A stretch of 64,000 bases of DNA from Pterobdella sp. o SKG-2022 (GCA_964035795.1 OZ038325.1:4593163-4657162); one strand, 5' to 3'; shown: positions 12,977-47,713, counted from the stretch's first letter. The notes: generated from the sequence alone by a model not told the origin. Numbers and translations: made by a program.

Positions 12977-15900
12977 ATGCTTATTGTGAACACTCTCAAA
13001 AACAACCGCAGACTCTACAAGGCCTTGTCGGCTTTTACTTTCGTCTGCCTTCTCATTTACATCTGCGACATTTCGAGGTGGCTGGGAGAAGATGAAGAGT
13101 ATAGCGAAGCACTGCTACCAATAGATAAAGTTCTGCAGAATTCCCTTATTCAACATAATCTGAGTATATCAAACTCTTTCTTCAAACATCCGCATAATAT
13201 TACTTACGAGAAAGTTGAGTTGAAGAGGAAAAAGAAGAAGAAAAAGAAAAAGAGGAAGTATGATGAGGTGGTGCCACAAGTCAAAGTTAATCAGGTGAAT
13301 TGCACGAAAATCTTTGCAGGGGACGTGACAGAGACGAACAAAGGGAGAAAAGTGCGTGATAGCACTTACAAGCCTGCCTACTCCACCCAGGACCTCCTTC
13401 AGCTTCTTTCCACTAAGGATGGCTGCCGTAGTTATCTCACTTCACAGCGCTTTATTGACCAAGCTCTCAACGAAAAAGAAGCAGAGTTCCCGATTGCTTT
13501 TTCTCTTGTCATCTACAGAGACTACCACCAGTTTGAACGTCTTCTTCGTGCCATCTATCGCCCACAGAACTTCTACTGCATTCATGTTGATGCCAAGGTC
13601 CAACCCTGGTATCGGGAACTGGTCACTCGCCTTGCTAACTGCTTTCCTTCCAACAGAGTCTTCGTTCCCGAAAAAAGATTCGATGTGAGATGGGCACACA
13701 TAACAGTGCTCCAAACTGAGGTTCTCTGCGCTCAAGAGTTGTGGAGGAAGTTTGCAATTGAAGATGTCAACATCACCATCCACTCCACCGCCTCACATCA
13801 GCCACCCACCAAAATGACGAAAAAAAGACCCAAGTGGCGCTACTTCATCAACCTCACAGGCCAGGAGTTTCCCTTAAGAAGCAACTGGGAGCTGGTGAGA
13901 ATTCTCAAAATGTTCAATGGAGCTAATAATGTAGAAGGAACTACTGCTAGGTTTGTGTGTGTGTGTTTGTGGTGAAGTACTTGTAGTTCATTACTTTTGT
14001 TTATACATGTTTTTTTGTTGAATATATCGATAGTGGGAAACAAAACGCTGAAAAATAAACATGGAAAACGTAAGAACAATCTCAAGAAACATAAACAACT
14101 GATCAACAGAATGCACAAGACACTGAAAAAGTACTACCTGGAAAACAAGCCTTACAGAGGAATCATCATACATAAAGGTTTTAATAATAGCAATAATAAT
14201 AATTTAAATAATATGTTTTAGATTTTGTTGATTACGAATTATCTTGAAGATTCAACTTTATGAAAAGAATAAGGTTTTCTATCAATAAACATTATCGAAG
14301 AAAGAAAATTATATCATTATTATCATTATTCTCAATAATAACAATACAACTAGTATTGTTATACAAAAACAACTACAATAGTAAAAAAATAAGCTTTTAA
14401 GAAATATATCGAAAAACTATAGAAAAAGGTTGCATTAATTAAGTCATGGAAGCAGTTGAAAGTCAAATAGTTTGAACACTATTAGTGAATCAATGCTGAT
14501 TGGCCACATTATACTGGCATTCCAATCTATCATAGTAATTACTTGTTGTTTTTATTTTAAATAGGAATAATTTTTATTATTATTATTATAACAATAATTT
14601 TTAGCCTGAAAGCTTCAAAATAAAAAATTACAATTGACTTTGAGTTTGTTGATCCAAAGCTTTTTGATACATCCTCTACCTAGGCTATATTAGTTATCTT
14701 GAAGATTATATACCTACATTAGAAAGCTTTGTGTCAATAAAAAATTTTTTATTTCAATTGTTCTTCAAATTCACAAAAATAATATTAATGAAAACTTATA
14801 GTTTTATAGACATCTTAATTTACTTTTAATCAATATCAATAATCATTAACGTCGACTTTAATTATTATAATTTTTGATTGCAGGTTTTTTTTTTCAATTA
14901 TAAACAATATTTATTTTTACCAAACTATTGTTGTTATTATTTCATGCTACAATTTTCATTATAATAAATTGTTTGGTTTAGCTTACTTAGTATCCATAGT
15001 TATTAAATTGAGCTACCAGTAGATTTGCTCGGTTTGATTAATGAAACGGCTTACATACTCAACAGTTGGCTGTAAATTTTTTTATCACACAGAATCGCAA
15101 ATTCACGATATCGTGGTAGCTTATGATTTCTGAGGTTGAAGGTAGTGAAGGAAGGGGAAGACCAAGGCTAGCTTTTGAAAAGTATGATAGAAAACCTTTG
15201 TCGTGGGCTTGGTTTAGGTCTTGGAGCCGCATACAACAGGGTGAAATAAAGAGAGAGGGTTAGGTCGTGAAAAGAAGTCAGTGACCCTTTGAAAAAGAGA
15301 AAAATGCTGACTATAATAAAAGGATACTGATACTGAGAAGTCTTCAAACCCCGGTCTGCACCAACTCGTTTGATTCCTCTCATGCTTTTCTTTACATCGC
15401 CCTTCGGCTATAAGATGTTTTAAAATCAACCTAAGTTGTAAAGTCAACAAATGCTAAGTATTTATTCGAAAAAGACACGAAGCTTTTCGTAAGAATCGTT
15501 TGATAATGTAAGCTAGTCTTACGAAAAGCTTAGTGTCTTTTGAATAAATACTTTTTGTTTGTTGATCTTACAATTTGACTTAGCCTACTAAACGTCATCA
15601 ACCTGAACTCTCTACCTTTTCAATAATTTTTTGCAAGCTTTTAAAAATGCCGTTATATTGCCGCATCCCCCTGTCTTAGTCTTTGCAAGTACTCAAGCAC
15701 CTTTGAAGCGAATCTAGTTTGCAAATTTTGCTCCATGGATTGAGATAATAAAATTAAGAATGCTGACTATAATAAATTTTTGTATAATTATTATTAAAAT
15801 TATCAGTACAGACTCGTGAAATATCTCCAAACCTCAGCGCCTTCTTATTGATGACGTGATGATTTGGCTTATATAATTAGAAAAAATATTTATAATAATC

Positions 15901-16344
15901 AGAAAAATATTCTGACAATATTGTATGATAAGCAAATTATTAAATAAAATATATGAAACAATTAGTAAGACCCTTGAAATCATAGTCAATTAGAAAAAAC
16001 TCTGTAAAAGTTTTATTTTGAACAAAGCTTTTCAAGAACATGCTCTCATCATCAGCTTCATTTAAATACTCTTGCTTGTTCAAATGAAGCTGTTGATGAT
16101 ATAATGTTTCTTCAAGTTGAGTAAATCCATGAAGCTTTTATTAAGAAAATCTCACATTATCAAGCGATTACTTGATAATGTGAGATTTTCTTAATAAAAA
16201 GCTTGGTGACATTTGGTTATTCGTGTTTATTTCTTTGACCATAACAACGATATTTACAACAATAAAATTGATAACAATAATGAACTTTAAAAGGATGTTT
16301 ATTAGGATTAACCTAGTTATTTAAAATTCACAAGTAGTATTTAC

Positions 16345-16429
<85 letters not shown>

Positions 16430-18658
16430 GTAATAATAAATTAGTTTATTAAGGCAAGCCGCGAGGGTAAAGTCGATATACAGACCTCAAAGAATGCACC
16501 ATGATTGAGATAGCTATCCTAGGAAACATCAAAGCAAAAAGCAAAGTAAAAATACCAAAAATTGGCCAGAGAAATATCCTAGTTATGGATTATGAAAACA
16601 ACAGTAATTTCGGTGATAATAGGTGCATTAGTAACAATAACAAATAAATGAATATAATTTCAGAACACTAGTAAGTTTATTAAGATACGAAGCTTTTTGT
16701 TAACAACGTAACATTTTCAAGGGGTTTAGAATTAACTTTTATCTGTTGCCATAGTAATATTAATAAAACGGTTTCTCATACTTGAAAATGTTACGTTGTT
16801 AACGAAAAGCTTCGTATCTTAATAAACTTACTAGTGTTTTGAAATTATATTCATTTTACGGTTTGGCTTTTGAAAAAATCACTAACAAATAAATTAATTA
16901 GTTATCTTAAACTTATTGGCGTGAATATACCTTTTGAAAAAATAAAAAAATCAGCTCCACTTGGTAGGGAACCTATTTAAAAAAAAACTGGAAACCAGTC
17001 CAAAAAAATTAGGTTAGGGTCACTAGGTTTTTCGTAAAATATTAATAATAATAATAAGTAACCAATCAAAATAGCTCAATTCCTTTCTTTGGGAATGACA
17101 TCTACTAAACGTTAGCACGGTTCATTACAGCTAGGTGCCAACCTTGAGGACACTCGTTTGAGAAAACAGGTGTCAGCTACTTTTAATGAAACAATAAGCT
17201 TCAAACCAGTAGAATATTATAAAATGTAAAGGTAATTTTAAATATCGATTCTGAGTACCAAAAGTTAGTTGAGTTTAAGTCATACTTTTGTTAGTAACTT
17301 TTTGATGTTGTCGACAAAATATATCAACAGGTCTGTATAAGTCTCAGTGTGCTTCTCAATAATGTGTCGGACTGCTCATAAGATTGATAATGACTGCAGT
17401 AGTCCAACTCTGTTTGCTACATACAGGGCAAAATAACAGATGCTTCACAACACAGGGACAGCCAATCTAAAAAGCCATTGGATTTCAACTGAGATAGAGT
17501 CAAAAATAACTTTTGCTTTTTGTGTGTATAAAATTATGCAATATTTTGTAGGAATTATCAATTGGGAAAATAACTTGAACCGACAGAATAATTATCATAG
17601 AATTGAGAAAAGCAAGTAAATAAGAAAATAATGAAAACCACAATAATTAAATAAAAATAAACAAAAAAATTAAAAATAAATATAATAAAACACCAGGATC
17701 TGTGCACGTGGCTTTAACCAGAGAGGCAGTGGACTTCATGCTTCACCACCCCCTCCCCTCCTCCCTCCTCACCTCTCTCAGGTTCGTTACGTCCACATTA
17801 ATTAATAACAGAAATCACAGTTGTAGTATATAATGTAACAAAAGTAGTTTTTAGTAATAGAAATACTATTAGCAAGGCAAAGAGAAATAATAAAAAATAG
17901 AAAACAAAATTGTTATTCTGATGATCACAGATCAGCTTACATACCTGATGAGTACTTTTTCTCCACCCTCAACTACAATCCTCTCTTTGGACTCCCTGGC
18001 AGTTACACTGGTTGGGCTCATGTATGTTTGTTTGTGTGCTCGTTTGGATGCTTTTATGGTTTTCAGTTCACGTCTGTCTGAGTATAACCGTTTGTTTTCA
18101 ATGTAATTATTTGTGTTTAATAATAAAAACACACACACATACACTCAAACACACAAACACAGGCAACGTCACAGAGACTGACCCCATCCACAACCGCTTC
18201 ATAACAAGATTCAAGAACTGGGCATACGACCCTTTTGCATGGCCTTGTAAGGGACATTGGGTCAGACAGATCTGCAACTTTGGGGTGGGTGAGGGCGGTA
18301 GTGATAGGGTGAGGAGTAGTAGGATGATTTGTGACGACAGCCTGGGTGATATTGGTATGATGGGTGGTGGAAGAGTGGAAAGTAGAAAAGTTAGTGGTGA
18401 TAAGCGTATGGTTAGGTATATGGTGTAATGTTGATTTTAATTATGAAATATTTATTATTATCATCTTTTTTTATTTTAAAGGTAGGAGATCTTCCTTTAT
18501 TATCGTCTAGAGATGAGTTATTTGCTAACAAGTTTGATATCAAGAACCAACCTATAACTTACGACTGCATGGAAGAAGCCATGTTTGACAAGATCAGACG
18601 AGAGTACCAGGAAGAAGAGGAAAAGATCAGTGGAGGTTGCAAGCGCTTTATTTTTTAA
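12977..18658 (+). CDS. GCNT-like beta-1,6-N-acetylglucosaminyltransferase (GT14, Branch domain)
   Basis: Predicted Golgi type II glycosyltransferase adding branching GlcNAc to O-glycan or related acceptors; exact substrate not predictable. Exons 12977-13950, 14034-14177, 17697-17781, 17931-18001, 18163-18284 and 18482-18658. Phases agree at every junction except exon 1/2, where the donor near 13950-13959 beside a GT run is unresolved. The ATG at 12977 opens a short cytoplasmic tail, a membrane anchor (ALSAFTFVCLLIYICDI) and a stem with a Lys-rich tract. The catalytic domain shows family motifs: FPIAFSLVIY, LLRAIYRPQNFYCIHVDAK, WAHITVLQTEVLCAQEL, YFINLTGQEFPL, then VALTREAVDFML, IPDEYFFSTLNYNP (the Glu fits the GCNT1 catalytic glutamate) and NFGVGDLPLL...LFANKFD. 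A Lys/Asn-rich insert fills exon 2. The C-terminus ends at TAA 18656-18658, or a weak donor could extend it. Confidence 0.88.
15431..15583. repeat. Fold-back element, family A copy 2
   Basis: Inverted repeat arms of ~60 bp: CTAAGTTGTAAAGTCAACAA through ACGAAGCTTTTCGTAAG, and its complement ending CAATTTGACTTAG. It lies in the large intron 14178-17696 of the glycosyltransferase gene. It shares the AAGCTTTTCGTAA core with the 11.5-kb and 16.7-kb copies but differs in its outer arms. Confidence 0.8.
16020..16215. repeat. Compound fold-back element, two nested hairpins
   Basis: The first hairpin, around 16040-16110, pairs CATCATCAGCTTCATTT with its partner AAATGAAGCTGTTGATGAT. The second, 16131-16212, pairs AAGCTTTTATTAAGAAAATC with the complement ending TTAATAAAAAGCTT, with TTATCAAG at the loop. 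Both use AAGCTT and TTATCAAG motifs like family A. Confidence 0.7.
16345..16433. repeat. (AAT)n microsatellite
   Basis: About 90 bp of almost pure AAT repeat in the glycosyltransferase intron, close to the fold-back cluster. Confidence 0.95.
16647..16868. repeat. Fold-back element, family A copy 4
   Basis: Long arms: AATGAATATAATTTCAGAAC, ACTAGTAAGTTTATTAAGAT, then AAGCTTTTTGTTAACAACGT. The right arm is the complement, with a ~60-bp loop near 16720-16780. An isolated copy of one outer end is found at 62527-62577, which marks this as a mobile, dispersed family. Confidence 0.85.
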
Positions 18659-19473
18659 AATTTTATTTTCGTTTTTCAATTTTTCTTTTTTAATTTTTTA
18701 CATTATTTTTTTATACTATTTTGAGTGTAATATTAAGAAGCAAGAACCCTCATGCCCTTGATAAGAATATTTATAAATTAGATAATCAAATAATAAAATC
18801 AACATGAACACACATACTAAACGAAAACAAACACATGTTTTCGGTAGTGAAGCAGGAAAAAAGGAAAATAAAAAAGCCCACTTCCAGATTTTTGACCACG
18901 CCTCTTCCCTGGGTCTACGACCCCCAAAAGACTAATCCAGATCATGTGCTGTGAGTCATCTATTTCCGGTTTATTTATTTTCATTTCCAGGTTTTGTAAA
19001 TAGTCTGATGTATCAATTTGAATATTCTTCGCCAAATTTTTATACTCGTAAATATATTGAAAATATGTAATAAGTATAAATATGGATTATCTGTCAGAAC
19101 CACCGCCACACTAATATCAAACACACAAAAATTACACTAACCACACAAAAAGCATATCCACACAAACACCAAGCCACTCCACCACTCAGTTTTCCAGACA
19201 TAGACTTTTCTGCATATGGGGACATCAAAGACGGCACTTTTGTGATAGGAAAGGAGGTAGGGGTATTTTGAGGCATTTAAAAACATATCAAATGTAATCA
19301 AAAAGTAAAAAAGTGTCGATTGAAATATAATTTTTTTAAAATATAAAAATGGTGCCAATACCATTTAGAGAAATCGTATGTTTTTTCTTCAATATTTTTG
19401 AATGACAATTGAGAATTAAAAGCTATAATTTTCGATGAGTTTAGCCTTATCATGAAATCCTAAATTTTTATTA
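18659..19473. other. Intergenic, nothing recognised
   Basis: AT-rich with short A/C-rich patches. The stretch near 19408-19458 (AATTTTCGATGAGTTTAGCC, then TTATCATGAAA) resembles one arm of fold-back family B at 41450-41602. Confidence 0.4.
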
Positions 19474-19759
19474 TTATTCCTTTAGACTCCTTAAGGAGCA
19501 TAGGGCATCAACAACTTTCTTCCATCTCCCTCTGTCTCTGGCACTGGTTTTGGCCTTTTCCCATGTTAAGCCAGAGTTCAGCAGCTCACAGTTCAGACTT
19601 CTCCTCCAGGTCTGCTTTGGACGTCCCTTCCTTCTCTTCCCTTGCGAGTTCCATTCAAGAGCCTGTTTGGTAATATTTCCAGGCTCTTTCCGTAGGGTGT
19701 GACCGATCCATCGCCATTTTCGCCGTTTGACTTGGACATTCATTGGTTGTTGATTTGTG
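19474..19759 (-). mobile_element. LINE (non-LTR retrotransposon) 3' end
   Basis: The minus strand encodes the characteristic C-terminus after the reverse transcriptase of many LINEs: WRWIGHTLRKEPGNITKQAL, GKRRKGRPKQTWRR, then DRGRWKKVVDALCS and a stop. The 5' side runs into a run of Ns at 19760-19959, so the rest of the element is unknown. A second 3' end of the same family lies at 51139-51250, with the same CTCC(C)TTAAGGAGCATAGGG / CTCCTAAGTGAGCATAGGG start. Confidence 0.85.
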
Positions 19760-19959
19760 NNNNNNNNNNNNNNNNNNNNNNNNNNNNNNNNNNNNNNNNN
19801 NNNNNNNNNNNNNNNNNNNNNNNNNNNNNNNNNNNNNNNNNNNNNNNNNNNNNNNNNNNNNNNNNNNNNNNNNNNNNNNNNNNNNNNNNNNNNNNNNNNN
19901 NNNNNNNNNNNNNNNNNNNNNNNNNNNNNNNNNNNNNNNNNNNNNNNNNNNNNNNNNNN
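19760..19959. other. Assembly gap, 200 Ns
   Basis: Exactly 200 Ns, probably a scaffold gap of nominal or estimated size caused by the LINE. Open frames across it are artefacts. Confidence 0.98.
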
Positions 19960-22725
19960 CATCATCAAGCTCATTTGGTATCCATCTTCTCATAATGTTA
20001 TCGATGTAATAATATAATCAGGAACATATCAACTTATTATTTTCTTTTTTTTTGTTATTATTATCATCGTCATCATCATTAAGTACTAGCTACAAAGAAG
20101 GGCATGTTCTCATAGCAAGGGTCGTGATGTGCTGTTCTGACGCTGTTTTTCTTTGACGTTCCCCACATTTTCTGGATATTATTTATGCTGATCTATTATT
20201 TTTATTCATATTCATTATAATTTTTTAGAATTTCTTATTATTTTAATTCAAATTTTTTTGATCTTTCTAAATCCAGATATTCCTCTGGCCAACTCAAGGT
20301 GCTATTATAATATTATTGTTGGAGATTTCAATATCAAAACACCAATCAAATTATGTACAAAAGTTTTATTTTGAAAATCTTTTTAACATTTAATTCATGC
20401 TAATCTATTTATATCATCCAATCAATTGTCACAACGTGTTATTTATTTTTCCAATTAGTTACTCATGCAACTATTGTTTTGAAAACATTACTAGTTTTTT
20501 ACACTGAACATTCTAATTACATTAAAATTTTTCGCATTAATACGTTTTTCTTCCTACATTATTTTTGTTTCTCAAAACATTACGAGTTTCAATCATTATA
20601 ATATATATTTTCAGTATTTATAATACTATTAGTTCACTTCGTTAAGATTTCATTATTAAAGTTTATAATATATTATTAGTTGTATCAGACGGTATATAGT
20701 TGCCTTCTTGGCACTATATCAATTCAATTAGTATTATTATCATTATTATTTTTTTTAATAATAATAAATAATAATAATAATAATAATAATAATAATTATT
20801 ATTATTATTATTATTAACTCTACTCTAATTTCTTCCAACATACGCATGATAATATTTATTATTTCTTCATTAACGATGACATCATCAGCATTTCACCATC
20901 ACTCTGCCCACACTGACTGATTGAAAGATACTGTGATACTAAAGTTCATTTCATAGAGATTCACAATTCATAAACATGTCATGTGCAAGGAACACGACAT
21001 TCAATTCGGTTTTTGATATCTCAAACTTTCTTAAGGTTCTCCGACATGATGTGCAGTTGCTTACGTCATTTTATTATTTATACTCTTTTTGTTTATATTA
21101 TTTTTTTATTTCATTTTTAAAATTAATAATGATGTCATTTAGGCTATTATATATTTTTCTTCTCATAATTGTTCGGTATGATTCTGGTCATATGAGGTAC
21201 ATAATCTACATTCGATTACCTAGCACCAATCATTTACTTTTGTGATTTTTATGATGATAATATTTATAATTGGAATAATAATTTAAATTTATAATTAGGT
21301 GTTTCAAGATTATTCTGCCGATTATGTTAGAAGTGTTTGAAGTGTGACGTTGCATTTCCAAAATATTCTCTCGTGTGTGTTTGTGTGTGTCCAATAAATT
21401 GATCTCCATTTTAACTTCATTATTTAAAGTGAAAACGGTCAATATTTTTTAACATAACCATTGAAAACGTTGAGTTTACGAAGTGAAAAATCTCTTTTTT
21501 ATAAAAACATTTCAAATTTTCAAAAACTTCATTGTTTTGGGAAAAGCTAAAGAAGAGATTTGTGAGTTCCATGGGTAATTAGGAGGAATGGAAGCCTTAA
21601 TGGACATTTTGTGGAGACACTTCAGTTTAGGCTTTCCAATTAGTTTCTTTGCAACAAAAGGCTTGAGAAGTAAGGATGTAAATTTCAAAATTTTCATGCA
21701 TTCAAAGCCTCTGTGTCTGATGCCTCAAAAATCTAACCTCTTTTAAATGACTCCCTCCAAACTGCCTTTCTCGGTTATACTCTCTTGTTTTATTAGGCCA
21801 CCATTGAAACTCAATTCTCGTTTCATCTTCCATTGTTGTCTTCAAATGTTCATTTTGCTTGTAAAGTTAGTGGACGTCTTTTCCATGACACGAACTCATC
21901 CAACAAACGGTATTTTTAAAAAAAAATTTTTTGAATTTCGGAAAGGATTATTGTCAAAGGTTATTTTAAATGATTAGATGGCTTTATGCTGAAGAAATGC
22001 CATGAAACGCAGTTAAAGAGCCAAAAACTCAGATCTTATCTTTTTTTGCCGATTGGATTTTATTTGATTCATTCAATTCTCTATTAAGGTTGATCCTATT
22101 TGATGCCACAAGCTCCTTCAAGAATTAAAACCAAAGCATTCAAATACATCCTTTATACTTTTTATTCATAAAATTAAATAAAAAATTCCGATCCAGCACT
22201 GAAGACATTTAAATTGATATATCACACAAGTTTGGAAGTACAAGTAGACGTTTGATAAAGGGGTACCTCAACAGACGCCCTACCAAACTGTGAGTGGCGT
22301 TTGAAAAAACTTAACATCATGTTTTATATTCATCATAAAATCTTTGGAAAATAATATATTTGGTCACATTATATGAGAAGAAAAATCTTAAAAACTCAAA
22401 AATAATCTCCATTTTTGTTCCTATACTAGTAGCATTTGTATGTCTATAACTGAAGCACATGACGAAAATATGCTTAATGTTTGTTAAGTTTAATTAAATA
22501 ATTATTTACAGTTATGTGTGTTTCATAAACAAAAAGTTCAAATATTGCTTTTCAATTCATCCACATCGTATTTATATTTCAATATTTGAGCAAGAATATT
22601 GACAAGTTTTTCGACAAATTTGAGAATTGAAATTTCTAAGAACAATCATAGTTGTTATTATATCGAATGGCGGAATTATGAGACAAAGAATCAAAATTTA
22701 TAATTTTAACTTTATTTTCGCCCCC
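19960..22725. other. Intergenic, AT-rich
   Basis: No convincing coding region. Contains the microsatellite at 20757-20816 and short open frames without motifs (for example 20976-21245 and 21512-21697). Confidence 0.45.
20757..20816. repeat. Palindromic (AAT)n/(ATT)n microsatellite
   Basis: An AAT run changes to an ATT run, so the array can fold on itself. Confidence 0.9.
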
Positions 22726-43660
<20,935 letters not shown>

Positions 43661-43669
43661 CTATTGATG

Positions 43670-44022
43670 AAGAGGAAGAAGATGATGAAGAAAAAGTAGA
43701 TGGACGTGATGATAAAGTGTGTGATGATGATGATGATGAATGTATGAAAAATGATGTTGATGAGGGTTTTGAGTGTACTTTTGATGAGGATAACAACGTT
43801 GACGAAGACCATAATGGCGATGATAGGGATGATGATGCTGATGATGATGATGAAGCTGAGGGTGGTGGTGATGAAAATGAGGATGATGGTGGTAGTGGAG
43901 AGAATGAAGATGAAGATGAAGATGATGGTGGTGGTGCTGGTGATAATGATAATGATGATAAGGATGAAGATGATGGTGATGATGATAGTGATGGCTGTGA
44001 TGAATATGGGGAAGATGACTGA
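43670..44022 (+). repeat. (GAT)n-rich low-complexity tract
   Basis: About 350 bp of GAT/GGT/GAA triplets just upstream of the receptor signal-peptide exon. It is open in several frames: Asp/Glu-rich on the + strand, Ser-rich on the - strand. Confidence 0.85.
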
Positions 44023-47000
44023 TATTGATTTAAAAAACATGATAAACAAGGCAGGTCCTTGTGAAGGTTGATTTGACTGAAGCGCTCAAGATACCGAAAC
44101 GACTGGCGCAAAAATGAAAGGAACAGAAGTGCTTGTAATGAAAGCAACGCTAGGTAATAAGCCGATTGCAGGGGTAATGATGAATGAACTAATAACGATG
44201 AGGTCTTTGAAAAAAAAACTGTGAGTGGCAAGCAATATGGTTTGAAATCTGTTTTGAAATGGGGCAATTTTTGAAAGAGGATGAAAAGAGAATGAACTGT
44301 TGACTCCGTTTGGATTTTTGTTTGAAATTTCCAAATGCCATTAAGATTCTTTGTCAACTTTTTTTGAATTCTTTTCGATTTGACTGTCATTTTGTGACGC
44401 AACAAAAACAAAACAAAAAAAATGGTGCAGGGAATTTGGCGTAAGGTCATTAGATGTTTTGAGTTTTTTTGTTTTTCAACCACTATCACTGCGCAGTGGT
44501 CCTTGTTATGATCCACCCAACACTCATAATAATAAGTGTTGTAGAAATATCTATGAAAAAGATATTTGTTGGAGTTGTGAAGAGAGATGTTGTGGGAATG
44601 GTTTCGAAAAAAGTATTGAGGAAAGTTGTGGCAGTAATTTGAGTGGGAGTTGTGGTCATAGTAATGTTTGTAGTTTTTACAGTAGAAGTGGTAACGATCA
44701 CAACACGGCAACATTTTGCAGTTCAAATGATGAAGTTTCAAGGTAATTTCAACAAACGACAATTTTTTATTTGATATAAAGTCTTGCATTAAGATATGCT
44801 TAGGTGTCAAGTAGAGAGATTAAGGGTGCAGAAACTTAAAGTTCATGTCATTATAAGCACACTGGTCATCACTTCGTGTGTGGTCTGCAGGTTGCTACTT
44901 TTCATCTTAATTTTTTCTTTCATAAGTGATTAATTATTCAGTCTCAAGTGATGTTAATTTAGGGTTACATTTTATAATTATAATTTATGGTTTCCAATTT
45001 TTTTACAAGTTATTCTTATTTTTTTTTAATTTTTATAAAATTAGTTCAAACTCACTTTTACAACTTTTTCAAAATATTAGTTTTATTGAAGCTGTTTCAA
45101 TTCAATTTTTTTCAAGTATTCTAATTAACAACTATTTTTTCTGCTTCAGAGTTCTGTTCTTGATCAGGTTCTGAAAGTGCTCAAGTCAGTCTTGAAACAG
45201 TTTGTCTAAGATAGATGCAACTGAGTGTGAGAAGAATATCTAATGAATCAAAGTTTAAATCCATCAACAAATTTTATTCGAAACTTCAAAAGTTCTTCTA
45301 AAAGGTATTTTTTTATGTAACATGTCAAAATATTTTTGCGTTTCCACTTTCTTCACTATCGAATATATAAAACTCTTTTTATTGATGAATTCAAAGCCAA
45401 ATACATGAACGGTAAATGAGGGATGGTTGAACGAAAAAATGGACCAGTAGCTGAGTGAATAGATGAATGAAAAAATAAGTGAATAAATTGTGAGATGAAT
45501 AGATTGGTGGATGGTGAGGGTGGGTGATAGACGTGTGCACGCTTATATGAAACGCTGGAAAATACTTCAGGCAGTGTATGGCCTTGGACGCTTGCAAAGT
45601 AATAAATATCTCGCAATTTCTAGTGTTCAAATTATTTAGGCAATTTCTCAAAAGTGTTTTTCCAAATTAGTTTGCAGAAAATATTTTATTTTTGTTTCAA
45701 AAATAAAGATTTATTTGTCTATCTTCTTTTAAACTACAATGTTCATGCCATCTTTCAAACTATTTATGTATTTTTTTGGAAGACAAATCTTTTTTGTTTT
45801 TATGAGTTAATACGAAAAGTATTCAAGTGATAAGCATGTGTCAGTTGCAAAAAAGAATGTTTAGCGCAGTGCACAATGTTCCAACAGCGGTTAATCCGCA
45901 GCAAAAGCTTTTTTCAAAGTTTTTTTTTCACCTTTAAAAGTTCGGCTATGTAATAATTAGTTCAAAATAATTTGTATATTTTTGAAATATTTTTATTTGA
46001 AATAATAATATCACTGTAGAACGAGGAATGTTAGCTGAATTTGAAACTGATGAGTCAGGAATGTTGATGACCACAACTTAGTTACCTGTAAAAAGACTGA
46101 GATCCTTGTGATGTCATCACCCCTCGTCAAAAAAGATGTCTTTTTGAGAGTTCCAAGTTCAGAACAACAAAAGCTTGCAGGGTTTTAAATGGCATGAAGT
46201 AATGAAAGAAAGATGAAAATTGAGATGGGGTTTTGTAGTTTCAAACTGCACAAAATGTACGCTACATATGCTTTTACGCATCTCTCTCTCCCTCCCTCTC
46301 TCTCTTTCTTTCTTCCTCTCTCTCTTCATCTCTTTTTCTTCTTTCCTTTTTTTCTCCACTTTTCATTTCACAACTTACTCAAATTTCTTTTGTTTCATCG
46401 ATGTTAATATGATGATCTTTTCCATCCATCCTGCAACACATCAAATGCTGGTTTTTCATGAATTTTCATTTTTTCTTGTCTTCTGAACACACACGTGACC
46501 GCTTCATCACAAAATCATTTGAGTTGATAATTTAGTTTGCTTCATGTTCTGCATTTTTGTCATATCTTTTTGGCGTTTGACCATGTATTAGCGAGTGACA
46601 TCAACTTACATGTTAATGGACCTTAAAATTGTAGTTTATCTACTGAATATGTTTTTCAAAAACCGCTTTGTTGAATAGTTAAAAAAACATCAAGTCTGCA
46701 AATAATAAAAACGTTCTTTTATGTGAGTGTGGTCGTTGCAAAAGAAGGCAACTTTTGTTTGAATTATTTCTTGACAGTATCTTACAAATGTTTCAACTTA
46801 CTTGCTTTTTTTATAAATTTTCTATCAAGATATTTTGTTCGCGGTATATTTTTATTCATGTCAAGTGATGTGTGTTAACTGAGAATCTTTTAATTATCAC
46901 CATCGCGACGTCATCTCTGTGCCTACGTCCATTCATTTCTTTTCATTTTTATGCCTTACTATGATGTTAGTAACTTTTTCATTTTTTTTAAAAAAACAAT

Positions 47001-47713
47001 GTAAAACATTTTTTCTCATTTTTTACAGCTTCCTTTTCCCTCATTCTCTTCCCCCTCAAACATGGAGTTGGATAATATTGACGTCACATTTGTACTTATC
47101 TACCATGGAGTTTTCTCTTAATTTTTACTCTTATTGGTCTGAAAGAATTAAATTTTTTTTAAATTTAGAAATAGTTTACTCACTTAAATCATTGAAAGGC
47201 CGCAAAAATACTCAACTGCACACTAAACAATCATTAGAATATAGTGCATTAAGCACTTAATGAATATTCATACACTAAGACAAAAAATCTTTTTTGCTAT
47301 CTATCATTTCAATATAGTCTTTTGTTACCAAACAAATATTTTTCATTGATTGAAAAATCTTTCGTCCATTCATCCATTCATTCAAAACATAACTCATCTT
47401 TGCCTATTTTGCTCATATTCTTTTATTATGAAAAAATCAAAGATTCCATTGTTTCACAGTTTTTTTCAGTGAAATTGCTTGAACCTCAATAAAAGAATGA
47501 TAAATTTTTGTTGAGAATGCAGTGGGAGGTAAGCTTTGAGACCTGCTTTAAATCACAAACAGTCTTGTTCTTTTCACGTCGTCATTGTATTTCACAAATT
47601 CTTTTGCTCTTGGTTTATTATTTATTCGATTAAATCTGCATAAATTTACAAAAATTATATAAAAATTTGTATATAAAGAACTCATTCGACGCAGCTCTAG
47701 TCCACAAGGCCTC
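44023..47713. other. Intergenic between receptor and FReD gene
   Basis: Probably contains the receptor promoter and 5' UTR (minus strand), but no core elements are recognisable. Contains a GTT/TGT-rich strip (44500-44720) and a CT-rich run (46275-46340). No other gene recognised. Confidence 0.4.

Noticed and set aside
19474..20017. Open frames spanning the run of Ns
   Set aside because: Artefacts of the assembly gap; only the LINE-like part left of the gap is meaningful.
44459..44746. Cys-rich open frame resembling a small secreted peptide
   Set aside because: Cys codons come from GTT/TGT repetitive sequence and there is no signal peptide or regular Cys spacing.
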